Assembly (NCBI RefSeq): GCF_017377505.1 | Contig: NZ_JAFREN010000021.1 | Coordinates: forward strand, 1 to 46,529 | Direction: 5' to 3' | DNA: 46,529 bases | Source of the DNA: Enterococcus sp. DIV0212c | GTDB lineage: Bacteria; Bacillota; Bacilli; Lactobacillales; Enterococcaceae | In this document: positions 8,578-16,833 of the stretch, piece after piece | Position numbering within the stretch: the stretch's first letter is position 1 | Layout of the letters: each line of letters begins with the position of its first letter | Program-made: the position numbers and the translations under genes | The notes under the pieces: generated by a model | Told to the model about the DNA's origin: nothing | What the model saw: the letters and a program-made list of their open reading frames with translations, nothing else | Database searches by the model: none

Positions 8578-9279
8578 TTATTTTGTGGTTGCAAGATTAC
8601 GCCCATCTTCGATGTAGAGGGTGTCATTAACGCTATCGATCGTAAACTTACCATTCTCATAAATAAGTTTCGTTACGCTGCCATTTTCAAGACCAATTTG
8701 CATGGGTAGACTAGTATCGATCAATGACAGTAAAAATGAGATCGTCAATCCATGTGATACGACCATGACATTTCCGCCACCATTTTTTTCGCGGTAGTGA
8801 GCAATATCTTCAAAGCCACTCCAAACCCGTTCACGAATTTTTTCATAAGGCTCCGCCCAGTTAGCTGTATCAGCGGCGATGATCGCATCCGCTAAATCTT
8901 TATAACTAATTCTATTTGTCATCATGTCTTCATAATTTTTAAAAGCTAAAATTCTAGGAACGACACCCCAAAGTTCGCCATCATAACCGCCATCTAACGA
9001 ACCGAAACACCATTCACGAATCCGGCTGTCTGTTACATAAGGAATAGCCGTACCATTGTGATGTTCTTGCAAAATAATGCGTGCTGTCTGCATGGCACGT
9101 CCGCTATCACTGGAGTATGCTTCTTTGAAATCAGTATCTCTTAATCCAAGACCAAGATATTGAATGACTTGTTCCCCTTCTTTAGTCAAAGGGGTATCTG
9201 ACCAGCCTTGTGTTCTGCCAATCGTGTTGAACATTGTTTTACCGTGACGGATAATATAAAGCGTTGTAGGTTCATTCAT
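8578..9279 (-). CDS. Histidine phosphatase family protein (phosphoglycerate mutase-like)
   Basis: 233-residue cytoplasmic enzyme of the branch-1 histidine phosphatase superfamily. The RHG motif with its phospho-accepting His is at residues 11-13 (IIRHGKTMFN); the second catalytic His is in VVSHGLTISF near the C-terminus, and SDSGRAMQTA is the usual mid-motif. It is probably a broad phosphatase rather than the glycolytic dPGM: RTQGWSDTPLT is the phosphatase-type sequence. Substrate unknown. AGGAGG lies 7 bases before the ATG. Transcribed alone, convergent with murR. Confidence 0.88.
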   Translation of the reverse strand: MNEPTTLYIIRHGKTMFNTIGRTQGWSDTPLTKEGEQVIQYLGLGLRDTDFKEAYSSDSGRAMQTARIILQEHHNGTAIPYVTDSRIREWCFGSLDGGYDGELWGVVPRILAFKNYEDMMTNRISYKDLADAIIAADTANWAEPYEKIRERVWSGFEDIAHYREKNGGGNVMVVSHGLTISFLLSLIDTSLPMQIGLENGSVTKLIYENGKFTIDSVNDTLYIEDGRNLATTK

Positions 9280-9346
9280 AAACTTTCCTCCTTAAAATTA
9301 AACGTTGAACAGGATTGATTACCTCTAAATGAAAAACAGAAAATTT

Positions 9347-9372
9347 TATCACAATCTGATTTTATTGTGATA
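9347..9372 (-). terminator. Hairpin after the MBL-fold gene
   Basis: On the minus strand, TATCACAAT and ATTGTGATA form a perfect 9-bp stem followed by AAATTTTC. AT-rich with a weak T run, so a moderate terminator between the hydrolase and the phosphatase gene. Confidence 0.55.
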
Positions 9373-9403
9373 GGAAAGGCTATCCCGTGAGATTAGAAAT
9401 ATT

Positions 9404-10030
9404 CTAGTTGAAAAAAGGGTTCGTTTTCTTTTCATGTTCGATCGTTGTAGCATCTCCATGTCCTGGATAAGCCGGAAATTCATCTGGTAAGGTGAAAAGA
9501 TAAGTGTTAATACTATGAAGCAGTTGTTGCATATCACCAGTGTGTAAATCAGTTCTGCCAATGCTGCCTTTGAATAATGCATCCCCTGTAACAACAAAAT
9601 CATCAAAAACAAAGCTCACGCTTCCAATCGAATGTCCTGGAGTTGGTACAACAGAAAAGGTCATGCCACCTAAATCATAATCTTTCATTTCAAATTCCAC
9701 TTCTGCTGGCTGAACAACAATATCAGCCATATCGTCGTGACGTCCTAATCCAGATAAGTTAAGAACCGGATTTGATAGCCATTCTTGTTCAAGTGGGCTG
9801 ACATACACCGGAATATTATATTGATGACGCAATTCTTCGACTGCACCGATATGATCATAATGTGTGTGCGTTAGTAAGATAGCGATTGGTTTTTTTCCTG
9901 TTTTTTCAATCAACGCACTTATTTTTTCTGCCTCAGCACCTGGATCAATGATCAATAATTTGTCTTCATTATAAATTAAGTAACAATTTTCTTGGATAAC
10001 ACCCGTTTGAATTCGTTCAATTTTCAACAT
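9404..10030 (-). CDS. MBL-fold metallo-hydrolase (glyoxalase II-like, YqgX type)
   Basis: 208-residue metallo-beta-lactamase-fold hydrolase, cytoplasmic. The metal-binding motif THTHYDH is near residues 58-64; further ligands lie in PTPGHSIGSV and VTGDALFKGSIGRTDL. The chain matches Bacillus YqgX-type hydrolases that act on S-lactoylglutathione-like thioesters, but Firmicutes of this group usually lack glutathione synthesis by this route, so the natural substrate is unsure. The ATG at 10030 has AGGAGG 9 bases upstream; a longer in-frame start at 10048 would overlap that site. Stands alone. Confidence 0.88.
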   Translation of the reverse strand: MLKIERIQTGVIQENCYLIYNEDKLLIIDPGAEAEKISALIEKTGKKPIAILLTHTHYDHIGAVEELRHQYNIPVYVSPLEQEWLSNPVLNLSGLGRHDDMADIVVQPAEVEFEMKDYDLGGMTFSVVPTPGHSIGSVSFVFDDFVVTGDALFKGSIGRTDLHTGDMQQLLHSINTYLFTLPDEFPAYPGHGDATTIEHEKKTNPFFN

Positions 10031-10170
10031 AGTTCGTTGCCTCCTCATAAGTATGATTCATCTCTAAGTATAACTCAATTTTGACCAGAATCAAAAGGCA
10101 GTGCTGTTCTTTTAACTGATTATTATAGATCAAGTCGAAAATATAGATTCAATGGTAAAAGCAGCGATAA

Positions 10171-10199
10171 TTTACTTTTGATTTACTATCAATCATAAT
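10171..10199 (+). promoter_or_regulatory. Promoter of the small membrane protein gene
   Basis: TTTACT and CATAAT with a 17-base spacer; the spacer contains a short inverted repeat, TTGATTTACTATCAA (10179-10193), that could be an operator. Confidence 0.45.
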
Positions 10200-10247
10200 A
10201 GAGATAGTTTCTAAAAAAAGTAATAGCCAAAAAGGAGTCGGCCAAAA

Positions 10248-10607
10248 ATGAAAAAAGTTAACCAGTTTTTAGAACAAATTCCAGCACTGTTATCTAGTAA
10301 AGTGTCCATTTTTATTTATCTGTTTCTTTTTTTCTATTTAGTTGTCTTCGCTGTTTTAACAATGTGGATTCCTTTATTGAAAAATGTACAGCCATCTGCT
10401 AATGTACAGTTGATTCTAGGAAATTATACGAATGTTTTGAGTGCTTTAGGGGCTTCTTTGGCAGCAGGGAGCGGGACGCTCATCCATCATAGCTTATCAA
10501 CATTGCATAAAAAACACGATAAAATGCATGATGAACTACAAAAGACGATTGCTGAGCTTCATGATAAAATCGATCGTTTGGAGGAAGAAAAACGACAAGC
10601 TAAATGA
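10248..10607 (+). CDS. Small membrane protein with C-terminal coiled coil, unknown function
   Basis: 119 residues, not recognised. Two hydrophobic segments are visible, at about 18-45 and 60-82 (the second rich in Ala, Gly and Ser), followed by a charged helix from about 86 with heptad-like Leu/Ile spacing (KMHDELQKTIAELHDKIDRL) that looks like a coiled coil. AAAGGAG precedes the ATG. It has its own promoter and a strong terminator, so it is a one-gene unit and probably a real protein. No neighbour hints at its role. Confidence 0.75.
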   Translation: MKKVNQFLEQIPALLSSKVSIFIYLFLFFYLVVFAVLTMWIPLLKNVQPSANVQLILGNYTNVLSALGASLAAGSGTLIHHSLSTLHKKHDKMHDELQKTIAELHDKIDRLEEEKRQAK

Positions 10608-10623
10608 TAAATCTGATTTATAC

Positions 10624-10662
10624 AGTAAAACAAAACGTTGTAAGTTTTGTTTTACTTTTTTT
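10624..10662 (+). terminator. Terminator after the small membrane protein gene
   Basis: Perfect 13-bp stem (10624-10636 with 10644-10656), 7-base loop, followed by seven T. Confidence 0.92.
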
Positions 10663-10676
10663 ACTTCAAATGCAAA

Positions 10677-10691
10677 AATGTTCGTGTTTAG
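10677..10691 (-). promoter_or_regulatory. PurBox-like site upstream of guaD
   Basis: The minus strand reads CTAAACACGAACATT, close to the Bacillus/Lactococcus PurBox AWWWCCGAACWWT with one change in the core. It is about 85 bases before the predicted transcription start, the distance used by the activator PurR in Lactococcus. A weaker copy (AAATACGAATTATT) is at 10740-10753. Confidence 0.55.
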
Positions 10692-10756
10692 GTTGTTTTG
10701 TCATAGTGGTTAAGGATTTTTTAACAAAAAATATAGATTAAATACGAATTATTGTA

Positions 10757-10762
10757 TATAAT
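10757..10762 (+). promoter_or_regulatory. -10 element of the guaD promoter
   Basis: Consensus TATAAT without a recognisable -35 at 17 bases, as expected for an activator-dependent promoter. Transcription would start near 10769. Confidence 0.55.
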
Positions 10763-10795
10763 ATTTTTTGTATCGTTATGAGAGGAGCATGTATT

Positions 10796-12172
10796 TTGTT
10801 TAAATTTGTCGTAAAAGGAACAGCATTTTCAAGTATTGATTCAAAAAATGTAGCTATTTTTGAGAATCATCTATTCTGTATCTCTGAAACAGGAATGATC
10901 AGTAAAATTATTTCACCAGAAGAAAGAGAATATGCGTCGATGATTCAAGAATATTCGTTAAATAATAAATTCCAAGAATTACCTCAGGGTCAATATATTC
11001 TTCCTGGTTTTATCGATCTTCATATCCACGCTCCTCAATGGGCGCAAGCTGGAACAGCACTTGACCTGCCATTATATGATTGGCTTAATACGTACACCTT
11101 TCCACTTGAAGCAAAATTTTCTGACGCTCAATTTGCTGAGAAGGTTTATTCAGATTTAGTTTCACAATTAATTAAAAATGGAACAACAACAGCTTTGTAT
11201 TTTGCAACAGTTCATCGTAAATCAAGTTTACGATTAGCAGAAATCTGTAGTGAAAAAGGTCAAAGAGGTTTGGTTGGGAAAGTCGTAATGGATGATCAAG
11301 AGCAAAATCCTGATTATTATCGAGATGCCACGTCTGATGCTGCACTCGCTGAAACGGAATTATTTATTCAAGAGGTAATGGAGTTAAACAAGCAAACGCC
11401 TCAAGGAGTCTATCCAGTGGTAACACCTCGTTTTATTCCAAGTTGTACAGATGATTCGTTAAAAGGATTAGGTGCTTTAGCTGCGAAGTATGACGTTCAT
11501 ATCCAATCTCATTGCAGTGAAAGTGACTGGGCGCACTCGTTTGTTCAAGAACGCTTTGGGAAAAATGATGCTTGTGCGTTAAATGATTTCGGTTTACTTA
11601 CTGAAAAAGCAGTTATGGCTCATTGTGGTTTTCTGTCAGATGAAGATATGAAATTATTTTCAGAAAAAGGAACAGCCGTTGCACATTGTCCGATTTCTAA
11701 TGCATATTTTGGTAATGCAGTTACGCCAATTGCAAAATTACTAAATGAGTACCAAGTTGAAACAGGTTTAGGCAGTGATATCTCAGGTGGCTTTTCACCA
11801 AGTTTATTTGATAATATCAGACAAGCAGTTATCTCCTCTCGAATGTTAGCAGACGGTGTCGATAAAGATTGCTGCAGTGAAAAACGAGGTGTTTCTGGAT
11901 CAAGTATTACCTTGAATGAAGCATTTTATCTAGCTACTGCAGGCGGAGGTGAGTCATTAAGCTTGCCAATCGGCAAATTAGCTGTTGATTATGCTTGGGA
12001 TGTCCAAATCATTGATAGCAAAGAGTTACCAATTTTTTCAGAAGAAGAACCTTTAATGGATGTTTTTCAAAAAATTCTCTACTTGGCTCGTCCTGAAAAT
12101 ATCGAGGAAGTTTGGATTCAAGGTAGAAAAGTTCATGATAAAAATACGAAGGAACTAGAGGGGCAAAAATAA
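10796..12172 (+). CDS. guaD: Guanine deaminase
   Basis: 458-residue amidohydrolase that converts guanine to xanthine and ammonia. Metal and substrate motifs of the long (ATZ/TRZ-type) guanine deaminases are visible: PGFIDLHIHAPQWAQAG, the zinc His in IQSHCSES, AHCGFLSDED and the metal Asp in GLGSDISGG. The start is probably TTG at 10796: AGAGGAG ends 8 bases before it, whereas the in-frame ATG at 10778 lies upstream of that site and only about 9 bases from the predicted mRNA start. An NCS2 permease follows after 1 base, so uptake and deamination are coupled. PurBox-like motifs upstream suggest purine control. Confidence 0.94.
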   Translation: MFKFVVKGTAFSSIDSKNVAIFENHLFCISETGMISKIISPEEREYASMIQEYSLNNKFQELPQGQYILPGFIDLHIHAPQWAQAGTALDLPLYDWLNTYTFPLEAKFSDAQFAEKVYSDLVSQLIKNGTTTALYFATVHRKSSLRLAEICSEKGQRGLVGKVVMDDQEQNPDYYRDATSDAALAETELFIQEVMELNKQTPQGVYPVVTPRFIPSCTDDSLKGLGALAAKYDVHIQSHCSESDWAHSFVQERFGKNDACALNDFGLLTEKAVMAHCGFLSDEDMKLFSEKGTAVAHCPISNAYFGNAVTPIAKLLNEYQVETGLGSDISGGFSPSLFDNIRQAVISSRMLADGVDKDCCSEKRGVSGSSITLNEAFYLATAGGGESLSLPIGKLAVDYAWDVQIIDSKELPIFSEEEPLMDVFQKILYLARPENIEEVWIQGRKVHDKNTKELEGQK

Positions 12173-12173
12173 A

Positions 12174-13544
12174 ATGGTAGAATCACAAGTGAAAAATTCA
12201 AAGTTAACAGTAGGGCCAAATGATGATTTATCGATGGGACAATCAGCATTATTAGGTATTCAGCATGTTTTAGCAATGGATGTTTATGTGGTCCCATTTA
12301 TTATTGCATCAATCATTGGTTTGACCACGAAAGAATCTTCAGCGTTGATTCAATCAACCTTTATTGCGGCTGGAATCGCTACAATTATTCAATCTTATTT
12401 CTGTATGAAATTGCCGGTTGCTCAAGGGCCATCATTTATTCCGATTGGAGCGATAGCAGGTATTTATTTTGCGAATAATCAAACTGGTAATGGTTGGGGA
12501 ACAGTTTTGGGTGCTAGTTTGATTGGGGCGATTTTAGTCATTATTTTAGGATTAACAGGTATTTTCAATCGCTTGATCAAAGCGTTTGTGCCACCCATCG
12601 TTGGTGGTACGATTATATTTATTGTTGGCTTATCCTTAATGCCAGTCGCGTTGAATGATAATGTTTTTTCAGCTTCAGGTGATTTAGGACAAAATATTTT
12701 ACTAGCAATCATTGCAGCGGCATCGCTTGTTCTATTTGCGATGATTGGATCGCGTTTCCCTGGTAAAGGGCGGATTTTTAGGATATCATCAGTGATTTTA
12801 GCTTTGGTGATTGGAAGTTTTGCAGCTCAATTTATGGGGATTCTTGATTTGTCACAAGTTGGCAAGGCATCATTGATCGGTGTGCCGCAATTACCATTTC
12901 TTGATTTTCATTTTTCATTTGATTTATCTTCGATTTTAACAATGGTCATTATTTACGTTGTCTTAATGGCAGAAACGACTGGAACTTGGTTTGCGGTCAG
13001 CAATGTTTGTGAAGAACCTTTAACAGATGAGAATATTAACAGAGGTGTTGTTGGTGAAGGAATCGGATGCTTCATTTCATCATTATTAGGAACCACACCG
13101 GTAACAGGTTATTCAACAAATGCTGGGATTATTTCGATCACTGGTGTTGCTAGTAAAAAAGTATTTGTAGCAGCTGGTGCATGGTTTATTGTCTTTGGTT
13201 TATCAGGTAAATTGTCAACATTGATCTCGTCAATTCCTGCTCCTGTGATCGGAGGTGTTTTTGTCATCGTTTGTGGCATTATTTCAATTAGCGGAATCAA
13301 AGTGATTAAAGAAGTTGATATTAGTGAAAAAGAAATGTACGTGATTGCTATTCCGATGATTTTAACACTGGCATTGACATTGATACCAAAAGAATTTATT
13401 CAGACATTACCACCATTTTTACAATACCTATTTGGTTCTTCTGTAGCAACAGCTTCAATTGCAGCGATCGTATTAAATCGATTATTGCCTAACGAAAAAG
13501 TGGAAGAACAAAGAACTGAACAGAAAGAAATAAATGCTGTATAA
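12174..13544 (+). CDS. NCS2-family purine permease (xanthine/uric acid/guanine type)
   Basis: 456-residue polytopic membrane transporter of the nucleobase:cation symporter-2 family, with about 12-14 hydrophobic helices. Visible family marks: LGIQHVLAM in the first helix, the QGPSF loop, and the AETTGTWFAV and TPVTGYSTNAG signature region with the conserved acidic residue. It is encoded 1 base after guaD, so its substrate is probably guanine or xanthine; the sequence alone does not separate these from uric acid. Downstream guaC is separated by a 194-base gap with its own promoter. Confidence 0.9.
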   Translation: MVESQVKNSKLTVGPNDDLSMGQSALLGIQHVLAMDVYVVPFIIASIIGLTTKESSALIQSTFIAAGIATIIQSYFCMKLPVAQGPSFIPIGAIAGIYFANNQTGNGWGTVLGASLIGAILVIILGLTGIFNRLIKAFVPPIVGGTIIFIVGLSLMPVALNDNVFSASGDLGQNILLAIIAAASLVLFAMIGSRFPGKGRIFRISSVILALVIGSFAAQFMGILDLSQVGKASLIGVPQLPFLDFHFSFDLSSILTMVIIYVVLMAETTGTWFAVSNVCEEPLTDENINRGVVGEGIGCFISSLLGTTPVTGYSTNAGIISITGVASKKVFVAAGAWFIVFGLSGKLSTLISSIPAPVIGGVFVIVCGIISISGIKVIKEVDISEKEMYVIAIPMILTLALTLIPKEFIQTLPPFLQYLFGSSVATASIAAIVLNRLLPNEKVEEQRTEQKEINAV

Positions 13545-13569
13545 AAGAGTAAAAAAATAAAGATTCATC

Positions 13570-13585
13570 AAAAACACGAACAATA
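13570..13585 (+). promoter_or_regulatory. PurBox-like site 1 of guaC
   Basis: AAAAACACGAACAATA, nearly the same as the guaD site. It is centred about 77 bases before the predicted guaC transcription start, the activating position known for Lactococcus PurR. Confidence 0.6.
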
Positions 13586-13619
13586 GGTGCTGGTTGTATA
13601 CATTTTTCGTCATTTACCT

Positions 13620-13648
13620 TTGACTTTTCTAAATAGATGGTGTAAATT
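13620..13648 (+). promoter_or_regulatory. Promoter of guaC
   Basis: TTGACT and TAAATT with a 17-base spacer and a TG immediately before the -10 (extended -10). Predicted start near 13655, leaving an 80-base leader. Confidence 0.55.
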
Positions 13649-13662
13649 AGCATAGGCGTTCT

Positions 13663-13699
13663 AAAATGCGAACTATTTTGTTTGAATGTTCGTGTTTTT
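13663..13699. promoter_or_regulatory. Inverted pair of PurBox-like sites in the guaC leader
   Basis: AAAATGCGAACTATT (13663-13677, plus) faces AATGTTCGTGTTTTT (13685-13699, minus copy). An inverted pair with a short spacer is the repressor-type arrangement of Bacillus PurR. It lies downstream of the predicted promoter, so binding there could repress; another promoter further downstream is possible. Confidence 0.5.
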
Positions 13700-13738
13700 G
13701 CGTGTTTCTATTTAGAACTTACTAGGAGGCAATAAAGT

Positions 13739-14716
13739 ATGAAAGTTTTTGATTACGAAGATGTCCAGTTGATTCCCAATAAATGTATCGTGAACAGCCG
13801 TTCCGAATGTGATACAGTCGTAAAATTAGGGAAACATACCTTTAAAATGCCGGTCGTACCTGCAAATATGCAGACGATCATTGATGAAGAAATTGCGGAA
13901 TTTTTAGCGAAAAACGATTATTTTTATATTATGCATCGCTTCGATGAGAGTGCTCGAATTCCATTTATTGAGAAAATGAATGCTAAAGGTTTGATTACTT
14001 CCATCAGCGTGGGCGTAAAAGAAGCAGAATATGGTTTTGTGGAAGAATTAGCGGAACGTAATTTGGTTCCTGATTATGTAACGATCGATATTGCACACGG
14101 TCATTCCAATGCAGTGATCAACATGATTCAACATCTGAAAAAACATTTACCAGATACGTTTGTTATCGCTGGAAATGTCGGAACACCTGAAGCTGTTCGC
14201 GAATTAGAAAATGCTGGAGCGGATGCGACAAAAGTCGGAATCGGTCCTGGCAAAGTGTGTATCACAAAAATCAAAACAGGATTTGGCACTGGCGGCTGGC
14301 AATTAGCTGCACTACGTTGGTGTGCAAAAGCTGCTAGAAAACCAATTATCGCAGACGGCGGGATTCGTACACCGGGAGACGTTGCGAAATCAGTTCGCTT
14401 TGGCGCAACAATGGTGATGATCGGCTCACTATTTGCAGGTCACGAAGAATCTCCAGGTGAAACAAAAGTCGAAAACGGCGTTGTCTATAAAGAATATTTC
14501 GGAAGTGCATCTGAATTCCAAAAAGGTGAAAAGAAAAATGTTGAAGGTAAGAAAATTTGGATTCAACATAAAGGTAGTTTAGCTGATACACTTACAGAAA
14601 TGCAGCAAGATTTACAATCTTCAATTTCTTATGCAGGCGGTCGTGATCTTGAAGCGATTCGCAAAGTAGATTATGTGATCGTGAAAAATTCTATTTTTAA
14701 TGGCGATACAATTTAA
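13739..14716 (+). CDS. guaC: GMP reductase
   Basis: 325-residue cytoplasmic enzyme that reduces GMP to IMP with NADPH, returning guanine nucleotides to the IMP pool. IMPDH/GMPR TIM barrel; the catalytic Cys is in GPGKVCITK followed by the flap GFGTGGWQL. There is no CBS insertion, which separates it from IMP dehydrogenase, and the length fits the GuaC2 type. AGGAGG lies before the ATG. Together with guaD and the permease it rebalances guanine and adenine nucleotides, and all have PurBox-like motifs upstream. Confidence 0.96.
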   Translation: MKVFDYEDVQLIPNKCIVNSRSECDTVVKLGKHTFKMPVVPANMQTIIDEEIAEFLAKNDYFYIMHRFDESARIPFIEKMNAKGLITSISVGVKEAEYGFVEELAERNLVPDYVTIDIAHGHSNAVINMIQHLKKHLPDTFVIAGNVGTPEAVRELENAGADATKVGIGPGKVCITKIKTGFGTGGWQLAALRWCAKAARKPIIADGGIRTPGDVAKSVRFGATMVMIGSLFAGHEESPGETKVENGVVYKEYFGSASEFQKGEKKNVEGKKIWIQHKGSLADTLTEMQQDLQSSISYAGGRDLEAIRKVDYVIVKNSIFNGDTI

Positions 14717-14782
14717 TTTAAGACGAAAGATCGTTAATACTGTGCATCATCAGCGCTGTAACCAGTTGCTGTGAGTTGCAAT

Positions 14783-14815
14783 AAAAAAAGGAGCGTATTT
14801 TACGCTTCTTTTTTA
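14783..14815 (+). terminator. Terminator after guaC
   Basis: AAAAAAAGGAGCGTA pairs with TACGCTTCTTTTTT (one G-U), with the T run forming the tail. Confidence 0.88.
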
Positions 14816-14831
14816 TTTTGATCATTTTTAC

Positions 14832-14886
14832 TTTACCTGTCGTAGTAATCATGTTATGATAATTACAACGACAGACGTAGTACGTC
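14832..14886 (+). promoter_or_regulatory. Promoter and nested palindromic operators of the PadR operon
   Basis: TTTACC and TATGAT with a 17-base spacer and a TG before the -10. The promoter is enclosed by inverted arms CTGTCGTAGTAAT (14837-14849) and ATTACAACGACAG (14862-14874), which match at 12 of 13 positions. A second, perfect 13-bp palindrome, GACGTAGTACGTC, abuts at 14874-14886. This strongly suggests autorepression by the PadR protein. Confidence 0.7.
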
Positions 14887-14911
14887 AGGTGAAGTAATCG
14901 GAGGTGATTCA

Positions 14912-15241
14912 ATGATCGGCAGTGATGCAATCAGAGGGTATAATGATACATTTATTTTATCTGTCTTGCAGGAAGGTGATTCATATGGCTATGCGATTTC
15001 TAAAAGAATCACGGAAATTTCTGAAAATAACTATTCCATTAAAGAGACGACGTTGTACTCAGCTTTTAACCGATTGGAAAAAAATGGATTTATCGAATCT
15101 TTTCCAGGACAAATCACACACGGGAAAAAAAGAACGTATTACAAGATCACATCGTCTGGACAAACATATTTAGAAGAAAAAATAGCAGAGTGGGTACTTA
15201 CAAAAGAAGTCGTTGAACGTTTTATCAAGGAGGAAAAATAA
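14912..15241 (+). CDS. PadR-family transcriptional regulator
   Basis: 109-residue winged-helix regulator of the short PadR subfamily. The motif ILSVLQEGDSYGYAISKRI opens the DNA-binding domain, TTLYSAFNRLEKNGFI is the recognition helix and YYKITSSGQTYL the wing. AATCGGAGGTGATTC precedes the ATG. Its stop overlaps the next start by one base (TAATG), the usual coupling of a PadR regulator with its HAAS-domain membrane partner. The nested palindromes in the promoter suggest it represses its own operon; PadR proteins of this type often sense antimicrobials or envelope stress, which is inference here. Confidence 0.92.
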   Translation: MIGSDAIRGYNDTFILSVLQEGDSYGYAISKRITEISENNYSIKETTLYSAFNRLEKNGFIESFPGQITHGKKRTYYKITSSGQTYLEEKIAEWVLTKEVVERFIKEEK

Positions 15242-16215
15242 TGAAAACCATTCAGGATTATATCGACAGTTTATTTTTAGGAATAACTGAAACAAGTCAA
15301 ATAAAACAATTAAAAGAAGATCTACTAGCAAGTGCTGAAGATCGTTATGAGGATTTGAAAAAACAAGGGAAGTCTGAAAACGAAGCAATTGGAGGCGTGA
15401 TTTCAGAATTTGGATCGATTGATGAATTGCTAGAAGAAATGAATATTAAGCAAGAATTCATTGATGAAAAAGGCTATGATTTAGATGGAATTACAATAGA
15501 TGAATCGCTCGATTTTCTTAAAATTCGTCACAGAGCTGCTACACTAATTGGTTTAGGGGTAATGATCATCATGTTAGGCGTTGCTGCCCTTTTTGGTAGT
15601 ATGACATTATATGGTGAAGGTGTGGCAGAAGGAGTTGGCTTGTTGTTTGTCTTCTTAGGGGCGGCAATAGGTGTTCCATTATTTATCATTGCTGGAACGA
15701 GTGTGTCGAATACAAATAAAAAATTGAATGATCGTTTTATTTCGATTCAAGTGAAAAATGAAATTAAAAAAAGAAAGGATGCTTTTCAGCGCTCATTTAT
15801 CTTTTGTATGGTAGCTGGGGTGGTGTTGTGTATTTTAGCGGTAATTCCTGTAGTCTTTTTTGTAACATTATATGAAGAAGCATTTTTCGGCGTTGCTTGT
15901 TTGTTAGTTCTTGCTTCTTTCGGTGTTTTCTTCTTCATTTTTGGTGGCGTGATCATGGGAAGTTTCACCAAAATGCTTGAGCAAACTTATTTTATTTCAG
16001 ATGAAGGAGAAATAGGACCAAGAGCAAAAGCTGAAAGAGACAGTAAAAAGCCGGTATGGTTACAAACTCTTGAAAAAATTTATTGGCCGATTATCCTCAT
16101 AATCTTTTTGTCACAAGGATTTATACTTGGTAATTGGGGATCAAACTGGATTATTTTTCCAGTAGCTGGGATTGCTTTTGGGATATTAGAAAGTATTTTT
16201 AGTAAAAATGAATAA
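15241..16215 (+). CDS. HAAS/DUF1700-type membrane protein, PadR partner
   Basis: 324 residues. The N-terminal 70 residues are the soluble helical HAAS (DUF1700-like) domain, with LKEDLLASAEDRYEDLKKQGKSE typical of proteins encoded after PadR regulators (motif given in part: EDLLASAEDRYEDL). Then come about six hydrophobic segments in three pairs, at roughly 98-120, 127-150, 180-205, 210-240, 280-300 and 303-320. Function unknown; such proteins are thought to relay envelope signals or act with ABC transporters, but no transporter gene is adjacent. Overlaps the PadR gene by one base and ends at a strong terminator. Confidence 0.82.
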   Translation: MKTIQDYIDSLFLGITETSQIKQLKEDLLASAEDRYEDLKKQGKSENEAIGGVISEFGSIDELLEEMNIKQEFIDEKGYDLDGITIDESLDFLKIRHRAATLIGLGVMIIMLGVAALFGSMTLYGEGVAEGVGLLFVFLGAAIGVPLFIIAGTSVSNTNKKLNDRFISIQVKNEIKKRKDAFQRSFIFCMVAGVVLCILAVIPVVFFVTLYEEAFFGVACLLVLASFGVFFFIFGGVIMGSFTKMLEQTYFISDEGEIGPRAKAERDSKKPVWLQTLEKIYWPIILIIFLSQGFILGNWGSNWIIFPVAGIAFGILESIFSKNE

Positions 16216-16216
16216 A

Positions 16217-16262
16217 AAGCTCCGCTTATTTGGGAAATTACCCAAGGTAAGCGGAGTTTTTT
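16217..16262. terminator. Bidirectional terminator between HAAS gene and ECF S-component gene
   Basis: AAAAAGCTCCGCTTA pairs with TAAGCGGAGTTTTTTT, inner TTGGG/CCCAA extends the stem. T runs on both strands, between convergent genes. Confidence 0.9.
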
Positions 16263-16273
16263 TATCCAAATAG

Positions 16274-16822
16274 CTAAAAGGATTGTCTTGCAAAAATGAC
16301 AGTCATTGCTTTTTTCAAAGGGAAATAAGCAAGAGTCACAATAACGATGGTCGTTGCTACATTAATGAAGGTTGCTGGTAATTTAGATAAGGCACTTGCA
16401 AAAGCGACGTTAAAATCAGCACCTGCAAGTAGGCCCATCACAGTATTTTTTAGTTGAGTCATAATAATCTTTGCAATACCTGTCACACTGGCCACTATAA
16501 TGAGTTTCCAAATAGTATCGATATTTTGATGAAAAAAGAAAATCATCAAAGCAGCAGCGCCACCAACAATAAAACTCTCTAGAATAAAGTAAGGTGCTTC
16601 TGCGGCAAATCCATTCAAAACATCAAATATAGCAAAACCTAGTCCGCCAGCTAAAGCCCCTTTTTTATAGCCAATCAAAAGTACAGCAAGCAATAATACT
16701 GAATTGCCTAAATGGGCAAAAGCACCAGTTGGCATCGGGATTTTGATCATTGTTCCAAGGACTGTCAACGCTGCAAACAATCCAACTAATACAATAGAAG
16801 TTGTTGAATTTTGTTTATTCAT
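16274..16822 (-). CDS. ECF transporter S component, probably for pyridoxine
   Basis: 182-residue membrane protein with five to six hydrophobic helices, the substrate-binding S unit of an energy-coupling factor importer; the shared EcfA/EcfA'/EcfT module would come from elsewhere. The N-terminal helix followed by IPMPTGAFAHLGNS and the GYKKGALAGGLGFAI loop place it with the ThiW/PdxU2-like S components. It starts 11 bases after pdxK in the same direction, and the divergent gene encodes a MocR (PdxR-like) regulator, so the substrate is most likely a B6 vitamer rather than a thiamin precursor. AAGGAG precedes the ATG. Confidence 0.85.
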   Translation of the reverse strand: MNKQNSTTSIVLVGLFAALTVLGTMIKIPMPTGAFAHLGNSVLLLAVLLIGYKKGALAGGLGFAIFDVLNGFAAEAPYFILESFIVGGAAALMIFFFHQNIDTIWKLIIVASVTGIAKIIMTQLKNTVMGLLAGADFNVAFASALSKLPATFINVATTIVIVTLAYFPLKKAMTVIFARQSF

Positions 16823-16833
16823 TCCACCACTCC

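Noticed and set aside
10608..10795. Possible purine riboswitch before guaD
   Set aside because: No three-way junction core or paired P2/P3 loops recognisable; the gap holds a terminator, a PurBox-like site and a -10 instead.
13545..13738. Possible purine riboswitch before guaC
   Set aside because: No conserved aptamer core or terminator; CGAAC motifs explain the conserved-looking words.
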